Origin: Trachelipus rathkii
Lineage: Eukaryota > Arthropoda > Malacostraca > Isopoda > Trachelipodidae
Assembly: GCA_015478945.1 (NCBI GenBank)
Contig: JABUQX010002347.1
Location: 1-15,389, forward strand
DNA: 15,389 bases
Direction: 5' to 3'
Of this stretch, positions 8,221-15,389 are shown piece after piece. The position numbers were made by a program, and so were the translations under genes. The notes beneath the pieces are model-generated. The model had not been told where the DNA came from. It saw nothing but the letters and a program-made list of their open reading frames with translations, and searched no databases. Position 1 is the first letter of the stretch. The number at the start of each line of letters is the position of its first letter.

Positions 8221-10695
8221 GAAAATAACGAAATAGAATTATAACCCTCTCCTCTTGATTTACAAACCATCAAAATTATTACACAACGAAAATCTACTTA
8301 GGACATCGGACATAGCTACAATTGCAACCAAAATTCAAAACACAAATCAATATATTTTTTAATACTAGCAAATGTACCAAATCCCTATCCCTATTAACAC
8401 ACATACTTCAACATCTAGTTTCAACCCATTATAACCAAAACCTACAAACCATCCAAACCTAGTAAAATACTGCGTAATCCATAAAAATAACTTCATACAA
8501 CTGCAAAATACATGAACCAACACTAACTTCGCCACTAAGGATATCCATCAAAAAGTCCCAACACTGCATCTCCCTCCAAACAACAAACACACACTCTACA
8601 CACTCACATATTTTGCAAAACTAAAACGCCATAAATCGCCACCCACACCAAAATAGGTAAAATATTCAATCCGCTAAGAAAGTAAAAAGAAACCTCGTAC
8701 CTCTCCAAATCATAGAAATAGAACAGCCACAGTTGTCATTAAGAACACATTTAAAAGAACCTCAAAAACCGTCACTAAGCTTAAACATTCCCGGTCCCGC
8801 AACATATCTCCGAACATCCAATGGCAAACATTCCCATTAAAAACACGTAGAGAAATACTGCACTAATTTTAGTGATGCACAAACTTTGCAGCCTTTTTAG
8901 TGCAAAGAGGTTCATTCCCTTTCTCTGGATCAAAAATGAGAGCACAATTTATCATCTCCAAAGTTAAACGCAGGGCAGAAAAGACCCCTTTCAAATCCCT
9001 CTTCACCTGATCGGCCAATTTATTCATTCCTACACCACATGTTTGTAAAACTTGCGCTAGAATGCTAATTATTATATCTGTATATAGAAATTAAAACATC
9101 ATCCGCCAAACTCAAATATATAATCCAACGTGGGCTTCACAACAAAACACTCAACCCGACGCTCAACATGAACCTCATCAAATCTATAATAACAACCAAA
9201 ATAATAAATTAGACGTCTTAAATTTTTCAGACCCAAACATAAAAACATTACTCATAACAACACATAAACAAGGCTTCGACAACAGTCCCAGACACAATCT
9301 ATACACAAAAGTAATAAAATCAAGCAGTCCCCCCAAATTTAAAGAAATGTTTCAAACTTCCTATCGGGAAGAACTGCCCAAATACATATTAAAAACAAGA
9401 AATCACGCATGGTAAACATTAAAAACGATGTGCCCAAGAAACAATACTATCTCCTACACTTTTCAACCTATTTCACAGCGAGGATCACTACCACAAATTC
9501 CATATTTTCTAACACCAATATTATGTTCATCAATACATCTGTTTTACTAAATATCCCTCATATTCACACTAATCACAAAAGAGACCTGTGGCCAACTCGT
9601 GCGAGTAGCAATCCCCAAAATCTCCATAACATCACTGTCCCAATTAACAAACACCGCAAAAATTCTAGGAATAAACACTGGACACCACGACAACCATTCA
9701 CAAAACGCATAAAACATTACAACATCAGGCAACAGTGAAATTAAACATTCTAAAGAGAATCATAGGCAGGTGCAATCAATCAAAAATAACAAACCTATCC
9801 GATCACGCCATCTACAAACAATTCCATGCCGACAACATCAACTGCACTAGAGGTTCACCAGATCGGCACCACTTTTCCACTAAGGGAAAAGTGAGAAGAT
9901 TCCAAACAACCAAAACAAAGCACTCAGAGTTTTAACAGGATCTGTTACACTACAACACCCTCAACACAACACTTGAACGACGAACAAAGTATTTACCTAT
10001 AGAACAAACACCGGAGAAATTTAGGAACCCAATTTTACGCTAACCAAGACACCACAACACCCTTGTCACACTGCACTTTCTAATCCCACTTTTCACAGAC
10101 TAAAACAACCCACTCGTTCCATCTCTCATATATATACATCTCTCTTTACATCCATAAGTAACATCCAACCTCCACAAAACGCCGTCTCAAATTCCAAAAA
10201 TAAAGCCACTTCAACACATAACAAAATATACAATATTTAACGAATACGACAACGAAAAACAATACAAGCTATTACTGATTTGATACCCACCTCTAGAAAT
10301 TAGCACTAAATATTAACTCTTCTTCCAATCAAACCACCATCAGTCATACTTTACCATATTTATAGATTGCAGATTCGACCACTCCAACCTTGCAACACTA
10401 CGCCAAAAAATAGATTATCAACATCCAAGAGAAACTTCCTAAATATCTAGCAGTTAAATTCAAATCCAGCTTCTAGTGAAACTGTGATTGTTATGATCAC
10501 TTCTTCCTAGTTGCCCCTCTTAACCATCATCCCAGGAGCAACAAGGAATAATGCCCTATGCGATCTGTGGAGGAGCAAGAGCCGGCAGCGCAGTCGTACC
10601 TTTAGCGAGGTGATAAGCCACTCTTGATAGAGTGGTCATGGCCCCGGGAGAGGTGAGAAGGTAACTCCAAAGATACTGAACAAAACAACTACGTT
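8221..10695 (+). mobile_element. Decayed CR1/Jockey-type LINE (copy E)
   Basis: A different LINE type from copy A, with a sense strand rich in A and C and poor in G. Confident homology starts near 9100: NIIQRGLHNKTLNP, then HKQGFDNSPRHNLYTKV (decayed 'KAFDTVNHNLL' RT block), then PPKFKEMFQTSYREELP (decayed 'PPNFKKWLANYLSGR'). 9409-9738 is a partly open piece carrying MVNIKNDVPK (normally VPQG), TNIMFI (the 'YADD' strand lost) and HTNHKR. 9735-9935 carries KLNILKRIIG, from the 'KLNILK-IAG' region after RT. The C-terminus shows a Cys/His cluster near 10480-10540 (CDCYDHFF...NHH) and a 'DLW..EPAAQSYL' ending at about 10605, split by a frameshift. The 3' UTR follows to about 10695, ending in an AACAAAACAAC-like tail that abuts AT-rich DNA. 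8221-9040 has the same base bias and is included as its probable 5' part, but no endonuclease motif could be confirmed there. Dead copy. Confidence 0.7.
10618..10635 (+). other. Perfect hairpin in the LINE E 3' UTR
   Basis: CCACTCT and AGAGTGG flank a TGAT loop: a 7-bp perfect stem located just after the ORF end and about 60 bases before the element's 3' terminus. LINE reverse transcriptases often recognise 3' UTR stem-loops, so this may be the recognition hairpin (inference). It survives although the coding region is heavily decayed. Confidence 0.5.
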
Positions 10696-10696
10696 A

Positions 10697-10950
10697 GTGT
10701 ATATATATATCTATATAGTATATAATATACATTATTATATACTAAATATTAATTTAATACTTTAATTTAAATTATTATATAATATCTCATTTATAGAATA
10801 TAATAATAATAGATATATATAGCTATTAATATAATATTATATTATGTTATATCTAATATATATACTATCTAATTATACTTAATGCATATACCATATAAAA
10901 GCTATAATAATATATATATATAGATATATAATTATTTATATATAATCAGT
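10697..10950. repeat. AT-rich low-complexity tract
   Basis: Irregular TATATA/AATTTA sequence with almost no G or C, lying between the 3' end of LINE E and LINE fragment D. No gene seen. Confidence 0.85.
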
Positions 10951-10954
10951 TAAT

Positions 10955-11345
10955 TTAAGTGGGGGGGGAATTTTCTTAGGAATTGTTTGGACATTTGCCT
11001 GGAGGAGAGAAAGAGTTTGGTTATGGCCAGATTCCGTGAAGTAAAGGGACATTAATAGGAGTGATGCGGCGGTTCTGTTAAAGGGGGTATGGTAGTGGCC
11101 CCCTGGGTTGAGGATAAGCCCCACACTGACGAGATGCCAGTGAGTAATTAGGATCCGTCGCGGTCCGTTGAAGCTTCTAGGTGTGAAATTTTCTTGACCG
11201 CGACGAGTGTTGACCCCTAAAGTATAAAAGGGCCTTAAAAATGGATACTGCTTGGGCTTTCTTTTCCACTTGCGTTCATATTCTTGACACTTTTCTTCAT
11301 TCGCACTTTAACCCCCAGTTCTGTTGGAAAGATGCGGTTTGAGAA
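10955..11345 (+). mobile_element. LINE fragment D, 3' end of the copy A family
   Basis: The first part matches the C-terminal end of the copy A protein after indels: CLEERKSLVMARFREVKGH, then GGMVVAP, corresponding to DCLKERNASLAEVRR and the following 'RG...GMNP' region. The tail (about 11115-11345) aligns with the copy A tail at 2510-2724: CCCCACACTGACGAG against CCCCACATTGACAAG, then GTCGCGGT...GAAGC, a GCGACGAG block, and a TGGGCTTTC...TTGCGT block. A short AT-rich stretch follows. It contains no functional domain. Confidence 0.75.
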
Positions 11346-11622
11346 CTTATAATGATTTGAAATAGTAATTTAGTTTTAATATAATAGCCTATATATAATA
11401 TACGTTCGTTAAACTGTATAACTCGCATAACTATATATTTATAATACGAATAAACTATAAGATGCTAAATACTCATAATATTATTAATATACTATGATAT
11501 AATTAGTATCTATATTTTAATTCAAAATAATGAATACTATATATATCATATATATACTAATATATAAACTATACATATATATAACCCTATACTAATAAAT
11601 ATATATACTAAATACTATATAT
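11346..11622. repeat. AT-rich tract between LINE fragments D and F
   Basis: Mostly TATATA/ACTATA sequence with no reading frame of interest. Together with 10697-10950 it gives an alternating pattern of AT tract and LINE end. Confidence 0.8.
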
Positions 11623-11623
11623 A

Positions 11624-11850
11624 ATGAGTCATGGCTTGTGGGCTAGCGCAGAGGAATTTGATGAAGACTACCACGGTGAGAGTCATCGCGGTGTTGTGAA
11701 AGCCTTAATGGTGCGATTTTTGGTGCGGGCTCTCAGCTTTAAAAGGTATGAAGGGAAGATGTTGGACGGGGGGGGGCTTCCCTTTCGACTGCCGACTTTA
11801 ATGCCCATCTGTGGGGAAATGACTGAGTTAGGCAGTAGTGATAACAGATA
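11624..11850 (+). mobile_element. LINE fragment F, another 3' tail of the copy A family
   Basis: There is an open frame of 75 codons over this stretch, but the DNA aligns with the LINE A tail. GACTACCACGGTGAGAGTCATCGCGGT matches GATACCACAGTGGGGTCCGTCGCAGT, and GTTGTGAAAGCC matches TTTGTGAAGCCC. GGGCTCTCAGCTTTAAAAGGTATG matches TAGCTCTCACTTAAGAGTATG, and GAAGATG...GGGGCTTCCCTTTCGACTGC matches GAAGATG...GGGGCTTTCCTTTTGACTTAC. It is therefore a retrotransposon remnant and the open frame is accidental. It is preceded directly by AT-rich DNA. Confidence 0.7.
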
Positions 11851-11903
11851 ATACACTATACTCTTCAATCAGAGAGGTATGAAAATTTTTCTAAAAAATT
11901 AAT

Positions 11904-11909
11904 TTTATT
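11904..11909 (-). terminator. Candidate poly(A) signal for TXNL4A
   Basis: AATAAA on the minus strand about 195 bases after the TXNL4A stop at 12105-12107. No closer AATAAA is present. It lies in AT-rich DNA, so chance occurrence is possible. Confidence 0.3.
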
Positions 11910-12104
11910 TAAAAATATGTGGAAATTATAAATATACCGGATAAAACATCAATTATTAAATTAATAGGAAAATAATTCAGATATATTCACCCATCTTCCT
12001 GTGTTAAGGCATGACTTAAGTACTCGAAGAACAGATTCGACACCCAATTATTAAGAGCTTTCTCCAATATGCTTGAAAAATAAAATGTAACGAAAGAAAC
12101 AAAA

Positions 12105-12454
12105 TTAATATCTGTATTTTGTTGAATAATCTTTTGGCGATACAACAAGACCACGGCCCTTTCTGGCACCTCTGTAAACTGTTTCAACAATACAATATTT
12201 TTGTTATCTTCAGTGTCCCAGTTAATTATTTGTTATTGTTACCCGTACCCAAATCAATCATAATGTGTTTGTTTTCGAAAGAAAAACATGACTGTACAAG
12301 GGTCGTACAATTCGTACATTTTATTAAAATCAGGTACTTCAGTTATGTCCACTAAGTAGATAACGGCGAAATTCTTAACCTTTTCGGCGATGTTATACAA
12401 AACTTCGTCCATTTTCATACAAGTAGGATCCCAATCGTGGCCAAATCTTATTAC
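12105..12454 (-). pseudogene. TXNL4A: TXNL4A / DIM1 (U5 snRNP 15-kDa protein) last coding exon, frame-damaged
   Basis: DIM1/TXNL4A is a thioredoxin-fold component of the U5 and U4/U6.U5 tri-snRNP, essential for pre-mRNA splicing and about 142 residues long in animals. Read on the minus strand, the exon opens at a clear acceptor and encodes residues 27-86: VIRFGHDWDPTCMKMDEVLY, then AEKVKNFAVIYLVDITEVPD, then KMYELYDPCTVMFFFR. As I recall the human protein, this is nearly identical, with Asn for Ser at residue 47. Residues 117-142 are also intact in a second frame (ETVYRGARKGRGLVVSP, then KDYSTKYRY and TAA at 12107-12105). Between them, about 12186-12274 carries a 1-base insertion after the FFFR codons (AAAA for AAA), a 2-base insertion before the INW codons with an in-frame TAA, and a net 4-base loss around the EDK...DII codons. 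The total is 350 bases against 351 expected. The preserved splice site argues against a processed pseudogene. Either it is a recently damaged genomic copy or the real gene with local sequence errors. The first exon (residues 1-26) was not found in the window. Confidence 0.85.
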
Positions 12455-12480
12455 CTGCACAAGAAATTTTATATGCTTTA
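12455..12480 (-). other. Intron 3' splice acceptor of TXNL4A exon
   Basis: On the minus strand AAATTTCTTGTGCAG precedes GTAATAAGATTTGG (Val-Ile-Arg-Phe). The AG is at 12456-12455. The homology to TXNL4A begins exactly here (residue 27), and the sequence upstream no longer matches, which supports a genuine intron boundary. Confidence 0.75.
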
Positions 12481-12589
12481 TTAAAAAATCATAGAAAGTG
12501 GCTATGTATAGCAGTATCATACGGGAGCGAAAGGGTAAATTTAGTTTTTGAATGAATTTTTAATTAGAGTATTTTGTATTATATTATTG

Positions 12590-12666
12590 ATTATTATTAT
12601 TCATTATTATATTCATTAAGCAAAGTTGGATTATTATTATTATTATTATCTATTATTATTATTATC
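12590..12666. repeat. (ATT)n microsatellite at the 3' end of LINE copy B
   Basis: TTATTATTAT runs with one TCATTATTATATTCATTAAGC interruption. On the minus strand LINE B ends in GGAAG followed by (ATA)n, so part of this tract may be the element's own simple-repeat tail rather than the target. Confidence 0.85.
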
Positions 12667-12667
12667 T

Positions 12668-14780
12668 TCCTTTCGTTACTTCCCGCAAGGACCTTGGGAG
12701 GATGGTGAGTGTGATTGCGTGCACATGCATCAGAATAAAGAGGATCAATAGTAGGACGAAGATGACAAGTCGGAAAGAAAGCTCCCAAGCCTACTGCCTC
12801 CCCTCTTAAATAAATACCCTACCAAGTCAGTGAAAACTCACAGTGGCGCAGATCAGATGAAAATCTACCTAGAGCTTCACGGGACAGCGACCGACCCTCA
12901 CTGTGGTGGCATTGTGCGTCAAGTTTGTAGGGCTTCATCCCCTGGCCAGGCCCCACAATCATACCTCCCCTCACAAACCACTCAGTTCACTCACTAATTT
13001 TTGCCCCTTTATTCTTCGCTTGCTAAACTCACACCTATCTCCTTCAGAAATTTTACTGACTTAATCCACTTTCCTTCGGTCTCCACAGCCGGTAGTCGAT
13101 TTTCAACACACTCATCCCTCAATATCCGCTTAACCGACCGAGTCCAATATGACCAAACATCCTCAACGTAACTTTCTTTTATTCTCTTTTTACCCTTTTC
13201 TTCACACCAGACAATACCCTAATGCGTCTATTCGTAAAATTCCCTCATTTCTATTCAATTCTTTTCACACCAAACACGCCCCTAGGATTGTTCATCTGAA
13301 AACGTTGAACTTGTAGACTTATACTCTATTCCACAGTACCATCGTATCCTCGACTATGAGTATATGCGTTATAACACAAGTCAACTAACCACTACACTCT
13401 ATTGTATCAAGACCTATGCGCACTGAAGTAAGCTTAGTCCCTTTAACGTTCTCCCCGACTTTAATGCACAGCACCTCCTGCCAGTTCACTAACTTTCCTA
13501 CTACACTACTGCATCATCCGTCCTTTTTCATCCAAAGTATATATCTCACCATTAATATTTAAAACTCCAGAAAACTGTTTGTACCAGCGATGACTCACCA
13601 TCTACATTAACCTTCACACCTCGATGGAGTCTGTCCTCACTTACAACCATAACCTTACTCTTATCTACGTTTTACTTCAAACCCTTCCTTTTACGACACC
13701 CTGCCAAGATCTCTCTACCAATGGCCTCTCCACAACTCTCTTCCAGATCACCACACAAAACAACAAATTTCCTGCATATATAATAGAGGGTAAGGGCACC
13801 CTCAACTACACCTCCATATCTTAACACCATCCTGCCGACCCACTCTAATTGCTTTCAGTAACCCCATCCACTATACAAATTGGATAACCAACCCTGGGGA
13901 CATAACAATCCCATGCTCACTCCGCTATAATATTAAGCAACCAATCAACTTTGACACCATTTACTACTTACACACGGATATCACCTATCGTCATACATAT
14001 AGACTATTGGATTCCATTCAGAAGCCCTACCACACCACCATACATTACTAAACACACTTGCCATTAGAGACTTCTATCCTATTGACTCTTATCCATACCA
14101 GATCGTTAGCAAACCCATAAAAAACCGTGAGAAAATACAATTTATTATCTTCTCTCTCTCTCTAATGATATAGTCATATTTGATAAATTCAAGGTTCGTG
14201 TTTGATCCACACACCCTCTACCACCCCTAAACGCATCTGTTCCACATCAGAATCCTTCAGTCCTACGGGCCACCTTCTCCGACTAAGAAGGAAACCAGCA
14301 TATATTTCCCTATTAACATCAATAACAACTCCCGCTATTAAATTGCCTACAGTTTCCCGCTATATCTCCCTACTGTAACCTTATATAAGATGTACTCATT
14401 TACTGTTTCTCCAATCCTCTAGGGAAAACTTATACCTCTCTCCTTTCTGTGACACTGATTCTTGAACTCATGTTTCTATAAACTTCTTGGTGATGTAATA
14501 GTTGTGCGAGAGGAATACTTTGGGCATTTAGCTTCTCGGGTTTAGTGTTAGATTATGTTTTTAGAGTTTCCTGAGGGGCGCCTTTGTCCACCCAGTACTA
14601 TTATTAGGAACACGGCGTCTTTGCCACCTCTCTCTTTCCTTTACACCGTTACTTTGATTCATCTCCCACCAGTAATGTTCATCTAACCTGCCGATAGTTA
14701 CCATTCTTCAACTTTCATACTTTCCCCCATCACCTCCTCCTTACTAATGACCCATCCCCAAAAAATACCCAATCCTCTGA
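12668..14780 (-). mobile_element. Decayed LINE copy B, same family as A, in the TXNL4A intron
   Basis: Read on the minus strand from about 14450 down: EDWRNS...NL and then a VNREIYAGF-like piece (the 'VPEDW...NYRGISLLS..GKIYAG' region), RVCVDQ/GRGCVDQTRTLNL near 14210 ('GRGCVDQIF'), and LCPQGWLSNLYSGWGY near 13885 (the 'GCVMSPWLFNVYMDGV' block). Then come NVDKSKVMVVSEDRLHRGVK near 13650, EKGRMMQ and LKGLSLLQCA near 13530-13420, GVKKRVKRE near 13200 and MFGHIGLGR near 13155. The 3' tail (about 12960-12668) aligns with the copy A tail and ends at an (ATT)n tract. Stops and frameshifts are throughout. The segment 14450-14780 is included with lower certainty (GGSIRGLGIFWGW, EDW upstream linker). 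It has the same orientation as TXNL4A and lies upstream of its exon, so it is probably intronic. Confidence 0.75.
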
Positions 14781-14874
14781 TGCTACCATCAAAACCCACA
14801 CAATTACACTTCCACCGCTTCATTACTGTTAATATTAATAATAGGTTATTTGTATTAATTAAATTAAATTTTCA

Positions 14875-14890
14875 CCCCCAGTTCTGGGGG
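14875..14890. other. G/C-rich perfect inverted repeat
   Basis: CCCCCAG and CTGGGGG separated by TT, in otherwise AT-rich flanks. The first half, CCCCCAGTTCTG, also occurs at 11312-11323 at the end of LINE fragment D. This may therefore be the tip of another LINE tail (inference). Confidence 0.5.
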
Positions 14891-14929
14891 AGGGGGGAAC
14901 CAACGAGCAGCTGATAATGATGGTAAATT

Positions 14930-15290
14930 AAAATATATATCACATTCGAATATATACCACTTTATTAAGTAAAAATTAAAATTTAATATGTAAACAATTC
15001 AAATTTTGACATCAATAATCATGACACTAAATTTAAAAAACTCATCCACAGGTTAATAACTAGATAAAGGTAAGATTTCTTATTAAATATATTATATATA
15101 TTAATGATATATGTAATATCTCTTAAATATTATATTTATCATACTCCTTCGTCGATATATAGATCAGTTTATATTCCTCATCTACCTAATTATATGATAA
15201 CATAAGATATAATATACTACTATTTAGTATATATATCATATATATATATATATAATAATTAATTATATATATATGTATAATTTGTTTCAT
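14930..15290. repeat. AT-rich low-complexity region
   Basis: AT-rich sequence with TATATATA runs at about 15225-15253. No genes or element ends are recognised. The last 100 bases (15291-15389) are more mixed and unassigned, apart from possible splice-like signals described in the findings. Confidence 0.75.
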
Positions 15291-15389
15291 TCAGATCTAA
15301 CCTTATATCGCCAAGACTGGAGTAAGTGCGTGTACATGATCGGAAAAAAAAACAGTCTGATTGGAACATATGACAAAAGTCGCGAAATA

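Noticed and set aside
9409..9935. Two plus-strand frames as hypothetical genes
   Set aside because: They are frame-shifted pieces of LINE E reverse transcriptase (VNIKN-VP, HTNHK, KLNILKRIIG).
11624..11851. 75-codon plus-strand frame as a small gene
   Set aside because: The DNA aligns block by block with the LINE A 3' tail. The frame is accidental.
13624..13824. Plus-strand frame of 66 codons
   Set aside because: It lies antisense to LINE B, whose minus-strand RT blocks (DKSKVMVV) are readable here.
12455..15389. Search for TXNL4A first coding exon (residues 1-26)
   Set aside because: No sequence resembling the MSYMLPHLHNGWQVDQ region was found on the minus strand. It probably lies beyond the window.
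1..15389. CRISPR arrays, tRNA or rRNA genes, bacterial operons
   Set aside because: No regularly spaced direct repeats, no convincing tRNA A/B boxes and no ribosomal RNA sequence were seen. The repeats are microsatellites and LINEs.

Overview
The window looks like animal nuclear DNA, most likely arthropod and possibly crustacean. The signs are very A+T-rich intergenic DNA with long (AT)n and (ATT)n microsatellites, AG-terminated intron ends, AATAAA-type poly(A) signals, decayed non-LTR retrotransposons (LINEs), and one exon of the eukaryotic spliceosome gene TXNL4A/DIM1. The phylum is an inference from the LINE types and repeat texture. Nothing bacterial, viral or CRISPR-like was seen.

Layout: 1-990 is low-complexity AT DNA. 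991-2724 is a decayed LINE (copy A, + strand) whose reverse transcriptase is recognisable in all three frames. It is split at 1992-2111 by a fragment of a leucine-rich-repeat (LRR) gene. 2725-3270 is (AT)n DNA and probably the end of an intron. 3286-4896 is one long open terminal exon of an LRR protein, the only intact coding sequence here and the apparent parent, or close paralogue of the parent, of the fragment at 1992-2111. 4897-6100 is 3' flank with an (ATT)n repeat. About 6105-7770 is LINE copy C (- strand, same broad family as A). 7771-8220 is unassigned. About 8221-10695 is a different LINE (copy E, + strand, CR1/Jockey type, A/C-rich sense strand). 10697-11850 alternates AT-rich DNA with two 3'-end fragments of the copy A family (D and F, + strand). 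12105-12454 (- strand) is the last coding exon of TXNL4A with frame lesions. About 12590-14780 is an (ATT)n tract followed by LINE copy B (- strand), probably inside the TXNL4A intron. 14930-15290 is AT-rich, and the last 100 bases are unassigned.

There is no operon-like cooperation. Two host genes (LRR, + strand; TXNL4A, - strand) converge on a block of about 7 kb of dead retrotransposons. The most unusual features are the host LRR-gene fragment placed almost cleanly inside a LINE, the damage confined to the middle of an otherwise near-invariant TXNL4A exon, and the repeated abutment of LINE ends on AT microsatellites. I did not find an intact new multi-gene system.
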